Assembly: GCA_902489575.1 (NCBI GenBank) | Contig: CABUAQ010000012.1 | Location: 1-32,248, forward strand | DNA: 32,248 nucleotides | From: an uncultured bacterium | Lineage (GTDB): Bacteria > Cyanobacteriota > Vampirovibrionia > Gastranaerophilales > Gastranaerophilaceae | Reading direction: 5' to 3' | Shown: positions 1 to 8,407 of the stretch, one piece after another | How the letters are laid out: every line of letters begins with the position of its first letter | Numbering within the stretch: the stretch's first letter is position 1 | The notes under the pieces: generated by a model | Databases searched by the model: none | What the model saw: the letters and a program-made list of their open reading frames with translations, nothing else | Told to the model about the DNA's origin: nothing | Position numbers and translations under genes: made by a program

Positions 1-67
1 TATTATAGTCGTATTCGAATAATAATATGTGTTCACAAAAATTATAAAAGGATGTTTTACAACTATC

Positions 68-775
68 ATGGAAATTACAAAAAGAGGCTTTACTCTTGCC
101 GAAGTTTTAATAACACTTGGAATAATAGGTGTTGTTGCAGCAATCACTATTCCAACAATCTATGCGAATGTAATTGGAATAAAATACAGATCACAATTCA
201 AAAAAACAATATCCTCATTAGATCAAGCTGTCAGGCTAAATAAAGCTAATTATGATTGGGACTTTTCAGATGTAAACCAACCTTGTGGGGATGGTAATTT
301 CATGAAACACACTTCTGACAATGAAATGTCTGTATGTGCAATATTTAACAGTAATCTTGCTGGAATCACCGGGTACCTCGGAGTATCTACACTAAACAAG
401 AACTATGGATATAAATTCAATGGTCAGACAATCGGTGTATCAACAGGCATGGGACAATACACTGTGTATCAATTAGCAACCGGAGCTTTCGTAGGAATCA
501 GATCTGTATCTTTTTCAAAAGGATGCACTCTAGGAATTGGCAAAATGTTAAATGCTAATACAATTTCCCATTGCACAGGATTCATTGATGTAAATGGATT
601 AAGCTTGCCTAATGAAGAAATAAAATGTTCAGTTGGTAGAACTTCAATGAACCTTGATACTGAATGCGTAGTAAAAAGCAAAGATATGAAAGATGTTTAT
701 CCGATTTTTTTCCATGATGCAATTGTTGAACCTGCAACAAATGCCGCAAAATATGTTTTAGAAACAACAAAATAA
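68..775 (+). CDS. Type IV pilin-like / pseudopilin protein
   Basis: This 235-residue protein starts with a short basic leader (MEITKRG) and then FTLAEVLITLGIIGVVAA. That is a class III prepilin signal: cleavage after Gly7, Glu at +5 of the mature protein, and a hydrophobic helix of about 20 residues that anchors it and packs the pilus core. The frame also opens at a GTG at 29, but that would put 13 odd residues before the leader, so I take the ATG at 68; AAAAGGA lies 15 bases upstream, a long spacing. The globular part has six cysteines and a DVNG...PN stretch near residue 185, shared with the four pilins at 25419-28202. It lacks their C-terminal W-x-x-x-Y ending. It may be a minor pilin or a type II secretion pseudopilin; no assembly genes are nearby to decide. 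It stands alone and ends at a hairpin terminator. Confidence 0.85.
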   Translation: MEITKRGFTLAEVLITLGIIGVVAAITIPTIYANVIGIKYRSQFKKTISSLDQAVRLNKANYDWDFSDVNQPCGDGNFMKHTSDNEMSVCAIFNSNLAGITGYLGVSTLNKNYGYKFNGQTIGVSTGMGQYTVYQLATGAFVGIRSVSFSKGCTLGIGKMLNANTISHCTGFIDVNGLSLPNEEIKCSVGRTSMNLDTECVVKSKDMKDVYPIFFHDAIVEPATNAAKYVLETTK

Positions 776-789
776 AATAAAAAAATAAA

Positions 790-812
790 CGGTAGAAAGG
801 ATTTTTCTACCG
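790..812. terminator. Bidirectional hairpin terminator
   Basis: A 9-bp perfect stem (CGGTAGAAA with TTTCTACCG) closes a 5-base loop. It sits between the convergent pilin gene and the PPi-PFK gene. T-rich sequence follows on the plus strand, and the A-rich stretch before it supplies a U-run on the minus strand, so it can end both transcripts. Confidence 0.8.
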
Positions 813-838
813 TCTATTTTAACAACTTCTTACTTAGA

Positions 839-2521
839 CTATACAGAAGCCAATTCTTTACTTCTTTCAAGCTGTAATGTAACTGTTGTAATGTCACATA
901 CTGAACTTGGTCCAAAATATTGAATTGCACCAGGGAATAAATATCTGTCATTCATTGCCCAATCTTCTCTATTGTCTTGCAATTGTCTGAATACAGGTCC
1001 ATCAAGTCTTACAAGAGCTTTTTGGATAACCGGTTTCATTTCACCATGACGTTTTTCCATATTCATCATCATTGTAAGAGGTACACCGCCTGCAATCCAT
1101 TCATCTGCAGGTTGTGTAAGATTTCTTACTGATGATAAGTAACCTGTCAAACCAAAGTTAATCAAAGCAAAAGCATTGTAACCAAGTGAATAGCAATAAT
1201 CAGCATCAAAGTTTGATGGAAATGCACATCTGCCTTCATAACCGAAGAAGTGTGACTGAGCTGAGAATTTACCAATGAAATCACCCTGTTGTTGCAATTC
1301 TTTAAGTCTTGAAGAAATCATTTCGATTAACAATTTTTCAGTTTCAATTTTTGAAACCTGAACATTACCGTGAGGATCACGATCAGCAAGCAACTGACCC
1401 TTGATTAACGCAGGTAATGAATTATAAACTTTTGCATTTTCAGAATCTAATCTATTTTCAACGATATCAAATTTTTCTCTGATAGTTGTAGCATTAACAA
1501 ACGCCGCATCACCTTCTAATGAAGCCATAATATCGTTAAGATTAGAAATCATTGAACCCATTTCAGGAATAAATTCAATCAAACCTTCCGGAATAACAGC
1601 AATACCAAAGTTTTTACCGTTATTTGCACGTTTTACGATAATATCTGTCATATAATCAATAATTGATGATAATGACATTTTCTTAGCTTCAACTTCTTCA
1701 GAAATCAAAGTGATGTTTGGTTGAGTTTGTAAAGCAGCCTCTAACGCAACGTGAGAAGCACTTCTTCCCATAATTTTAATAAAATGCCAATATTTTTTAG
1801 CAGAATTAGCATCTCTTTGAATATTTCCGATAAGTTCTGCATAAGTTTTTGTTGCAGTATCAAAACCGAATGAAATTTCGATTTGTTCATTTTTCAAATC
1901 GCCATCGATTGTTTTAGGACATCCGATAACTTGAATTCCTGTGTTATTTTTCACAAACCATTCAGCTAAAAGCGCTGCGTTTGTATTTGAATCATCACCA
2001 CCGATAATTACAACAGCAGTAATACCTAGTTTTTTACAAACAGCCAATGATTTTTGGAATTGTTCTTCAGTTTCCAATTTCGTTCTGCCTGAACCAATAA
2101 TATCAAAACCGCCTGTATTTCTGTAATCATTGATAAACTCATCAGTAAATTCTACATATTTACCATCAATAATTCCTGACGGCCCGCCTAAAAAACCATA
2201 TAATTTATTTTCAGGATTAGCATTTTTTAATGCATCATACAAGCCTGCGATAACGTTATGTCCGCCCGGAGCTTGACCACCTGATAAAATAACCCCGACA
2301 TTTCTAACTTCTGAAGATGAAGATGCTGAAGAAGCATTGAATGTTACGGTTGGTTTTCCGTATGTGTTCGCAAATAAAGCTTTAATTTGTTCTTGATCTC
2401 TAACTGATTGAGTTGCAGCACCTTCAACCAATTCCAAAGAGTTCACACCGCTTTGCAAACTTGAAGGAAGTTTTGGTTGATACTGTAATCTTTCAATCTG
2501 TAATGGTGAAAGTTTTGTCAT
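839..2521 (-). CDS. pfp: Pyrophosphate-dependent 6-phosphofructokinase
   Basis: The 560-residue product belongs to the long PPi-type phosphofructokinases, which phosphorylate fructose 6-phosphate with PPi in the cytoplasm. Visible motifs are the phosphate-binding loop SGGQAPGGHN (80-89), GGDDS (174-178), PKTIDGDL (202-209) with the catalytic aspartate, and MGR (251-253). In this family, Asp in GGDDS where ATP enzymes have Gly, and the Lys before TIDGD, mark PPi rather than ATP as phosphoryl donor. The length fits the long clade of about 550 residues, well above the 320 of bacterial ATP-PFK. The ATG start has a strong GGAAAGGA ribosome site 7 bases upstream. It is a single-gene unit ending at the shared terminator. 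With the glucokinase at 18754 and TIM at 24552 it gives part of a PPi-linked, reversible glycolysis. Confidence 0.93.
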   Translation of the reverse strand: MTKLSPLQIERLQYQPKLPSSLQSGVNSLELVEGAATQSVRDQEQIKALFANTYGKPTVTFNASSASSSSEVRNVGVILSGGQAPGGHNVIAGLYDALKNANPENKLYGFLGGPSGIIDGKYVEFTDEFINDYRNTGGFDIIGSGRTKLETEEQFQKSLAVCKKLGITAVVIIGGDDSNTNAALLAEWFVKNNTGIQVIGCPKTIDGDLKNEQIEISFGFDTATKTYAELIGNIQRDANSAKKYWHFIKIMGRSASHVALEAALQTQPNITLISEEVEAKKMSLSSIIDYMTDIIVKRANNGKNFGIAVIPEGLIEFIPEMGSMISNLNDIMASLEGDAAFVNATTIREKFDIVENRLDSENAKVYNSLPALIKGQLLADRDPHGNVQVSKIETEKLLIEMISSRLKELQQQGDFIGKFSAQSHFFGYEGRCAFPSNFDADYCYSLGYNAFALINFGLTGYLSSVRNLTQPADEWIAGGVPLTMMMNMEKRHGEMKPVIQKALVRLDGPVFRQLQDNREDWAMNDRYLFPGAIQYFGPSSVCDITTVTLQLERSKELASV

Positions 2522-2619
2522 TTAGTGTTCCTTTCCTTTTGTAACCGTGTTTATACACTAATATGTTACTACAAAAATAAATTTTTTTTAAACCTTTTAA
2601 ATAAATATTCCAACACAGG

Positions 2620-2651
2620 AGGCGGTCGGCACAAAATTGTGCCGACCGCCT
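2620..2651. repeat. GC-rich perfect palindrome
   Basis: AGGCGGTCGGCACAA is followed by two A bases and the exact reverse complement, giving a 15-bp stem. It is much richer in G+C than its surroundings. It lies between the small gene at 2671 and pfp. There is no clear U-run on either side, so it is not a textbook terminator, though it could stop transcripts from the gene at 2671. No second copy was seen in this window. Confidence 0.75.
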
Positions 2652-2670
2652 AAAACCGGAAATATAAAAC

Positions 2671-3051
2671 TTACATAAAATGATAAAATTTCATATAATT
2701 AGCCATAATATCAGAGCTGACACCATTTGCTACATTTGCTTTAACAACCTGATCTTTATCACTTGCCGTCTTATTATCAATTTTCGAAGTTTCATCATTT
2801 TTTGGGTTCATCTCTTGTTGCTTTTGAGCATTTTGAGTTTCTTCAATAAAGGCTTCTATTTTTTCCATTACTTGAGCATGCAGTTTTACATCACCATCAA
2901 AAGTCCCGGTTGATTGAATACCTGCAGTTTCTAAATTCTCAAGAATTTGCTCCCACTGATTATAATTTGTTATCTGAGTTCCTTGAGCCTGAGCCGCCGC
3001 CTGTGCTTTCCGAAGCTCATCTACCGATTTAATATCCTGAATATCTGACAT
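2671..3051 (-). CDS. Small helical protein of unknown function
   Basis: I do not recognise this 126-residue protein. The frame is open further upstream to 3135, but the ATG at 3051 has AAGGAGAG 5 to 7 bases before it and the extra upstream part is low-complexity AT-rich coding, so I use the internal start. The sequence is hydrophilic and mostly helical, with no membrane segment and no cysteine. It begins MSDIQDIKSVDELRKAQ, then has Ala/Gln-rich helices and a Lys/Asp/Asn-rich, probably disordered stretch before the last helix (SSDIMANYMKFYHFM). It is the last gene of the long minus-strand run, 87 bases after ispD, and is followed by the GC-rich palindrome. The clear ribosome site and intact frame make it a real gene; no role can be read from it. 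Confidence 0.7.
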   Translation of the reverse strand: MSDIQDIKSVDELRKAQAAAQAQGTQITNYNQWEQILENLETAGIQSTGTFDGDVKLHAQVMEKIEAFIEETQNAQKQQEMNPKNDETSKIDNKTASDKDQVVKANVANGVSSDIMANYMKFYHFM

Positions 3052-3138
3052 TACAGCTCTCCTTACTTTATTGTCTATAAATTTATAAAAATTATAAACC
3101 ATATCAAATTTCAAAATATCTGAAATTCGTAACAAATG

Positions 3139-3792
3139 TTAATAATTCAAATATGTTTTCATTAGGGCAATATCTGTCTGAGTAGTCACCTTGATGTTAC
3201 TGTAATCCCCTTCAACAATATAAACATCATACCCTGAAGCCTCTGCCATGCCTGCATCATCCGTAAAACTTTTATCTTTAAACTTTTCGTGAACAGAAGT
3301 TATTAAATCGTACTCAAATGCCTGTGGAGTTTGGGTATTATACAGTTTTGACCTATCAATTGTTTTAATTATTTTACCATTTTCATCAACTTCTTTTATT
3401 GTATCAATTGTTTTTGTCATAACAGAAACAGCTTTCTTTTCGGCAACCGCACGCATTGTATTTAAAATAATTTCAGGGGTAATCAAGGGTCTTGCTCCAT
3501 CATGAATTAACACATAATCACAACCATTTGCCGCAACTAAACCATTATAAACAGATTGTTGTCTTGAATTTCCGCCTTCAACAATTTTTACCCTCTCACA
3601 GTCAAACATTTTTTTTAAAACATCAATAATCGAAGAATTTGCACAGATAATTATTTCATCAATATTAGTTTGCAAAAATGCTTCCACTGTATATTTGATA
3701 ATTTCTTTATCGTTAATTTTTTCTAGCAGTTTATTACTATTCCCAAATCTTGAAGACGTACCGCCGGCTGTAATTATTGCTTTATATATCAT
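3139..3792 (-). CDS. ispD: 2-C-methyl-D-erythritol 4-phosphate cytidylyltransferase
   Basis: IspD joins CTP and methylerythritol 4-phosphate to give CDP-ME in the MEP isoprenoid pathway. The 217 residues carry the nucleotide-binding N-terminus ITAGGTSSRFG (7-17), SRQQSVYNGL (76-85), HDGARP (97-102, usually HDAARP), the RSKLYNTQTPQAF segment, and TDDAG...GDYSNIKVTTQTD near the end. These are the normal family landmarks and the length is typical. TarI-type ribitol-phosphate cytidylyltransferases are close relatives, but no teichoic acid genes are near, and the NIKVTTQTD ending suits IspD. The ATG overlaps the thiL stop by four bases (ATGA), and GGAGG lies four bases upstream, so the two are translationally coupled. 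The polyprenyl synthase in the same gene run uses the product of this pathway. Confidence 0.87.
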   Translation of the reverse strand: MIYKAIITAGGTSSRFGNSNKLLEKINDKEIIKYTVEAFLQTNIDEIIICANSSIIDVLKKMFDCERVKIVEGGNSRQQSVYNGLVAANGCDYVLIHDGARPLITPEIILNTMRAVAEKKAVSVMTKTIDTIKEVDENGKIIKTIDRSKLYNTQTPQAFEYDLITSVHEKFKDKSFTDDAGMAEASGYDVYIVEGDYSNIKVTTQTDIALMKTYLNY

Positions 3793-4733
3793 TTATCCTC
3801 CGTAAATATCTTATCATCAAACGTAGTCTTAAAATGATTAAACACCTTATTTTCAACATCTTGTTTTAAATAGTGAACTGTACCGTCATTTGAAAGCAAA
3901 TCAACTCCCAAACCTTTCTTCACCTGCCCGATTTCAACCCCGAAATCAGGACAACTTTGCGGCACAACAGCTACTATCCCATAATCTTCTCCGCCAAACA
4001 ACACCATATCCTGCCAATTAGAAAAATTTTTTAAATCCTCATCTATAGGTATTTTATTAAAATCGATCTCCAAAAGTACTTCACTATCATTTGCTATTGT
4101 TGATAACGCATCCATCAAACCATCTGAAGTATCCATCATCGCATAATCTTCACAAACATTTTGCGAAATTCTTGCACCGAATTCAATTTGTGCTTGAGGA
4201 AGAAGATGAGATTTTATAAATTTTTCAGGCTGCTTTTTACCTTCCAGCAGAAGCTGCAGGCCAACAGAACTTGAGCCGTGTACTCCTGAAACTAAAACTT
4301 TATATCCAATTTTTGCATTCCTCCTTGAAGAAATTTTACGCTTACAAGTTTTTCCTATTGCACAAATAGAAATAAAAACTTTATCTCCGCCTGTTATATC
4401 ACCGCCAATAACCTGAATTTTCCCAGCACAAGCTTCTTTTACTCCCTTATAAAAATTTTCAACAAAATCCTCCGTAATATAAGAAGGCAAAGAAAGCGAA
4501 ATAGTAATATAAGCCGCATCAGCACCACTTGCAGCTACATCTGAAAGATTTACCATTACCGACTTGTAACCTAATTGAAAAGGCGTTATATACTCAAGCT
4601 TAAAATGAACATCTTCAACTAAACTATCTTGAGTCACAACAATCCCTAAATCTTTCAAATACGCACAATCATCTCCTATATAATTAGATTCAGAAAGTCG
4701 TTTAATTACAGATATGAAATCCTTTTCCTTCAT
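3789..4733 (-). CDS. thiL: Thiamine-monophosphate kinase
   Basis: ThiL phosphorylates thiamine monophosphate to the cofactor thiamine diphosphate. The roughly 315-residue protein shows the family order: GDDCA near the start (Mg-ATP site), DSLVEDVHF, VNLSDVAASGADAAY, GGDITGGD, MDTSDGL and FGGEDYGI. The last is normally FGGEDYEL, so one position is changed. The start is uncertain. The ATG at 4733 begins MKEKDF but its nearest GGAG is 17 bases away; a TTG at 4739 is 11 bases from the same GGAG and would add two residues. The stop overlaps the ispD start. It is the only thiamine gene in view, placed among envelope and isoprenoid genes, so its position reflects operon packing and no shared pathway. 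Confidence 0.9.
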   Translation of the reverse strand: MKEKDFISVIKRLSESNYIGDDCAYLKDLGIVVTQDSLVEDVHFKLEYITPFQLGYKSVMVNLSDVAASGADAAYITISLSLPSYITEDFVENFYKGVKEACAGKIQVIGGDITGGDKVFISICAIGKTCKRKISSRRNAKIGYKVLVSGVHGSSSVGLQLLLEGKKQPEKFIKSHLLPQAQIEFGARISQNVCEDYAMMDTSDGLMDALSTIANDSEVLLEIDFNKIPIDEDLKNFSNWQDMVLFGGEDYGIVAVVPQSCPDFGVEIGQVKKGLGVDLLSNDGTVHYLKQDVENKVFNHFKTTFDDKIFTEDK

Positions 4734-4795
4734 AATCAAACTATATCACACTCCAAAAAGAATATAAATAAAGGAATAATCAACAGTCATCCAAT

Positions 4796-6703
4796 TTACA
4801 CAATATCATGTTCAATTAATGAAATAAATTCTCTAACAAGATTTTCGTTCCATTTTTTACCCATATCGGCTTTTATAATACTCAAAGCATCTTTTGTGGA
4901 AAGTTTCGCTCTATACGGACGCTGCTCAATCAATGCAAAATACTGATCAATAATAAGTATAATTTGTGATGTTAGAGGAATTTCATCCTTAGACATTTTA
5001 TTAGGATAACCTGAACCGTCCCAATTTTCGTGGTGATGCTCAATTATCGGTAAAATATCCTGAACATACGATATCGGCTGTAAAATTTCCCGAGCAGCAA
5101 TAACCGGATGATTTTTAATTTTTTCTCGTTCTTCATCAGTTAACGGAGTGGCTTTTTGCAATATATCAGATGGAAGCATTAAATTCCCGATATCATACAA
5201 CAAAACAGCAACTCGTAAATTGTCTATTTCTTCTTTAGATAAATCAAAACGTTTGGCAAGACTTACCGCCATAAGAACTTTGTTTTTTACAGAACCTGCG
5301 GTGTGCATAGGATTATACAATTTTGTCAACATATCGGCAACTGTATATAATGCCTCCTTTGTCATTTCATCTTTATTTGCAGGAGCTTTAAGTTTTAAAC
5401 ACAATTCCTTTGAAAGATGTTTTGCCTTAGGAATTCTGTTTTTAGATAAAATATCAATAAATGTATTAACTGCAATTTCCTGCCAATAAGTTTCAGATAC
5501 AGGTTTTGCAACAGTAACACGATTTCTTCCTTCACGTTTTGATGTATACATAGCTTGATCTGTTAATTCAAGAAGTTCTTCTGCATTTTCACTATGCTCA
5601 AAATATGTAGCAACCCCAAGACTTCCGGTAATATGCCCTACTGTATCAATTTCAGCCCTTTCTATAGATCTCCGGATTCTTTCTGCTGCTACAAGAGCTC
5701 CTTCTGAATTGATTCCGGGTAACAGAACATTGAATTCTTCCCCGCCGATTCTTGCAGCAACATCGACAGATCTTGCGTTGACTTTTAAAACATCCGCTAT
5801 AGTTTTTATTGCTAAGTCCCCAAAAGTATGACCATATGTATCATTAATCTTTTTCAAATAATCAAGATCGATACCAATAATAGAAAACGGCTGTTTCTGA
5901 CGCTTTGCACGCTGAACCTCTTTTTCCAACGCTTCTTCAAAATAACGCCTGTTATACAAACCTGTCAACGCATCTGTAACCGCCTGCTCTCTGACAGCTT
6001 GGAACAAATCTGCAATAGTAATAGCCATTTCAATTTGTTTTGCAAATAACCCCAGAAAATCCATTTCAGCACTTGCAAGTTCTTCTCTTGCCGAAAAAAT
6101 ACAAAACCAGCCAAACTCCTTTCCCTGCGCTACAAGAGGCACAACAACAACTGACTTTACGGGCTGGTTTAAAATAACTTTATCAACAGTTTCTTTCGAT
6201 AACATAGGCAGAACCGCTGACAATGAAAGATCAATGGATTTGGTTTGAATAATTGTTCGTCGATTCATTGTATCGGCAAAAACACTTTCAGGTGAATAAT
6301 TTAACCGCCTTGTCTGAATTCCAGGAGGACCAATTATATTATTTAATCTGTCAATCAATCCATCATTTGATTGAGCAATAACACGCATATATTCGCCTTC
6401 TTCATCGACAAATTTTCTTATAATTGCACAGTGCATATACCCCAGTTCACCCTGGGTACTGTTTACAATAGCTTCCAAAACATTTTCCAAAGGGGTAGAA
6501 GAATTCATCATATCCCAGATGTGTTGAAGGGTAAACATACGTTTATTGGCATCATTTAATTCCTCAGTACGCTCTGCAATTTCACGTTCTAACTCAATAT
6601 TACGCTCATAAATCTCAAGATAATCACGCTTTTCATGGTAAATATTACGCTCTACCTCCGAAACCTTTTTTGTAACTTCTTTAAATTTATCAAATAAACC
6701 CAT
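4796..6703 (-). CDS. GAF-like/GGDEF diguanylate cyclase with degenerate HD-GYP domain
   Basis: This 635-residue cytoplasmic signalling protein has an N-terminal coiled coil (about 5-58), a GAF-like sensor region (65-235), a GGDEF domain (240-400) and an HD-GYP-like domain (about 455-600). The cyclase site is intact: GGEEF at 320-324, with an RSVD product-inhibition site at 311-314, exactly five residues before it. The HD-GYP part keeps NHP (531-533) and HHENWDGSGYP (557-567), but the signature HD pair is YD (503-504) and the following Lys is Asn (YDIGN), so phosphodiesterase activity is doubtful. I expect net c-di-GMP synthesis, feedback-inhibited, with the C-terminal domain used for binding or regulation. 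The frame opens at TTG 6718, but ATG 6703 has AAAGGGTG just upstream. It has no transmembrane segment. Confidence 0.9.
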   Translation of the reverse strand: MGLFDKFKEVTKKVSEVERNIYHEKRDYLEIYERNIELEREIAERTEELNDANKRMFTLQHIWDMMNSSTPLENVLEAIVNSTQGELGYMHCAIIRKFVDEEGEYMRVIAQSNDGLIDRLNNIIGPPGIQTRRLNYSPESVFADTMNRRTIIQTKSIDLSLSAVLPMLSKETVDKVILNQPVKSVVVVPLVAQGKEFGWFCIFSAREELASAEMDFLGLFAKQIEMAITIADLFQAVREQAVTDALTGLYNRRYFEEALEKEVQRAKRQKQPFSIIGIDLDYLKKINDTYGHTFGDLAIKTIADVLKVNARSVDVAARIGGEEFNVLLPGINSEGALVAAERIRRSIERAEIDTVGHITGSLGVATYFEHSENAEELLELTDQAMYTSKREGRNRVTVAKPVSETYWQEIAVNTFIDILSKNRIPKAKHLSKELCLKLKAPANKDEMTKEALYTVADMLTKLYNPMHTAGSVKNKVLMAVSLAKRFDLSKEEIDNLRVAVLLYDIGNLMLPSDILQKATPLTDEEREKIKNHPVIAAREILQPISYVQDILPIIEHHHENWDGSGYPNKMSKDEIPLTSQIILIIDQYFALIEQRPYRAKLSTKDALSIIKADMGKKWNENLVREFISLIEHDIV

Positions 6704-6752
6704 TAACACCCTTTGCAAAATATTGAATATATTAAATTATACAACTTTTTTA

Positions 6753-7805
6753 CTAAAATATCAAGCGCTCAACGACTTTCACAACTTGTTCCGGAGCAGG
6801 AGAATACGTGCAAGCATCTTTATCAGCACATCTGCATTTTCGTTTAAAACAAGGCTGGCAAGCCAGACCGCTACCTCCTAATGCAACATATTTATTCTTA
6901 TTACCATAAGGTGCTAAAACATCTTTTGGAGTACAAGTAAAAATAGTTATAACAGCAGGATTGGCTGATGCCCAAGCTAAATGGGCACTTCCGCTATCCG
7001 GTGCCATAACAAGTTTTGCTCTTGAAAATAATTCCATCAATTCCATAATATCAGTTCTTCCGGCTAAATTTAAATGTTTTCCGTCTATATTGCAATATTC
7101 AATAAGCTCATTATCATTAGGACCACCGGTAAAAACAATATTGCATTTATCACCAATAGATTTCACAACCTCCCGCCAATTATCTTTTTGCCAATGCTTA
7201 TTTGCCCACGTTGTAGCAGGGGCAATTACAACCAGCGGCTTAGATGCATCAACTCCTGAAAGGAGTTCGTCAATTTTCTTAATCTGCTCGCTGCTTCTTT
7301 CCGGCAATGAAACTTTTATACTGCCAGGGTTTATATCTATACCCAAGTATTGAGCATATTTTAAATAGTTCAATACAATAGGTGAATCGGGAGCATAAGA
7401 AATATCATCAATCCATTCATTACCTCCCAAAATAGCCATTTCTCTGGCTTCTTTAGAAATAATTCTGCGTTTTGCCCCGCAAAATAACATCCAATACAAA
7501 CTTTTTAACATCATTTGAGAATCAATTGCAATATCAAACTTCTCAGCTCTTAGCTGCTTTAAAATCGTTAAATATTCCTTGAAATTTTCCAAACACATTC
7601 CGCGTTTTTTCCATTTTTGAATAGGAACTAAAATCGCTTTATCCACACAAGGATTATTTTGAACAACCTGAATTCCCTTCTCTGAAACCAGCCAGGTAAC
7701 CTCATATCCCGCATCTTTTAATGCATTTGCCAATGGAACATTAAAAATTACATCTCCGAGTGATGACAGTTTTATTAACAACAATTTTTGTTTTTTCTTT
7801 TCCAT
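6753..7805 (-). CDS. Glycosyltransferase family 9 (heptosyltransferase-like)
   Basis: The 350-residue product has the GT9 layout of LPS heptosyltransferases (WaaC/WaaF/RfaQ): LIKLSSLGDVIFNVPLANAL at the N-terminus, PATTWANKHW (197-205), FTGGPND (225-231), and APDSGSAHLAWA (268-279) in the nucleotide-sugar domain. These inner-membrane-associated enzymes add a heptose or similar sugar to lipid A core, so the cell probably makes an outer membrane glycolipid. Near the C-terminus is a cluster of five cysteines (316, 319, 324, 326, 332), a pattern seen in some GT9 proteins and possibly metal-binding or structural. The ATG at 7805 has AGAGGA 6 bases upstream and is preferred over the upstream in-frame start at 7844. 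The exact sugar and acceptor cannot be read from sequence. Confidence 0.88.
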   Translation of the reverse strand: MEKKKQKLLLIKLSSLGDVIFNVPLANALKDAGYEVTWLVSEKGIQVVQNNPCVDKAILVPIQKWKKRGMCLENFKEYLTILKQLRAEKFDIAIDSQMMLKSLYWMLFCGAKRRIISKEAREMAILGGNEWIDDISYAPDSPIVLNYLKYAQYLGIDINPGSIKVSLPERSSEQIKKIDELLSGVDASKPLVVIAPATTWANKHWQKDNWREVVKSIGDKCNIVFTGGPNDNELIEYCNIDGKHLNLAGRTDIMELMELFSRAKLVMAPDSGSAHLAWASANPAVITIFTCTPKDVLAPYGNKNKYVALGGSGLACQPCFKRKCRCADKDACTYSPAPEQVVKVVERLIF

Positions 7806-7872
7806 GCCAAATCCTCTATCATAAAAATTATTCAAAATCTTCATAGATTATATTCTAAACCCAGAGTTTCGT

Positions 7873-8394
7873 CTATACCTCTAAAAAAGTTATAAACTTA
7901 TTCCCGTATTTTTTCTGTTTTAAGACATTAAATCCATCGAAATTTACATCCACAACATGTTCTAAAATAATTATCCCGCTGCAAACTGATTTTGCCGCTT
8001 CCAAACTGGATTCATAAACCCCTGAAAAATATGGCGGATCAATATAAACTATATCAAATTTTTTAGAAAACTTTGAGCACATCTTTATACTATCACCCAA
8101 TAAAACTTTAATGTCGTTACCATTTTCAAACTTTTTCAAATTTGATTTAATTATTCCAAAAACTTTTTTATTCTTCTCAATCATAACAACCCTTGAGAAC
8201 CCGCGGGATAACGCTTCCAAGCCCATAACTCCGGAACCCGAAAACATATCCAAAAAACTGGAACTTTCAAAATCAACCATTGATTGTAAAGTATTAAAAA
8301 CACTCATTCTAACCTTAGATAATGTCGGACGGGTAATATTTTCATCAGGCGCTATAATCTTTTGTCCTTTATATTTTCCTGCAGTAATATTCAT
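7873..8394 (-). CDS. rsmD: 16S rRNA (guanine966-N2)-methyltransferase
   Basis: RsmD methylates G966 of 16S rRNA in the 30S subunit using S-adenosylmethionine. The 173-residue protein has ITAGKYKGQKI at the start, RPTLSKVRMSVFNTL (family signature RPT..r.re.lFn.l), the SAM loop LDMFSGSGVMGLEALSRG (about residues 48-65), an acidic MIEKN that would contact the ribose, and the catalytic IDPPY (about 119-123). It is slightly shorter than the usual 180-200. It starts 13 bases after lepB ends, in the same direction, with no clear ribosome site, so its translation probably depends on lepB. A generic N6-adenine methylase is less likely given the N-terminal signature. Confidence 0.9.
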   Translation of the reverse strand: MNITAGKYKGQKIIAPDENITRPTLSKVRMSVFNTLQSMVDFESSSFLDMFSGSGVMGLEALSRGFSRVVMIEKNKKVFGIIKSNLKKFENGNDIKVLLGDSIKMCSKFSKKFDIVYIDPPYFSGVYESSLEAAKSVCSGIIILEHVVDVNFDGFNVLKQKKYGNKFITFLEV

Positions 8395-8407
8395 AATTTA
8401 TTTATCG

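Noticed and set aside
29..67. GTG at 29 as the start of the first pilin gene.
   Set aside because: It would add 13 residues before a standard prepilin leader; the ATG at 68 gives the normal leader.
2680..2913. Plus-strand open frame opposite the small gene, and the many similar frames opposite leuS, murC, mutL and others.
   Set aside because: Antisense shadows of well-supported genes with low-complexity translations.
3052..3135. Longer N-terminus for the small gene at 2671.
   Set aside because: The internal ATG at 3051 has a near-perfect ribosome site; the upstream part has none.
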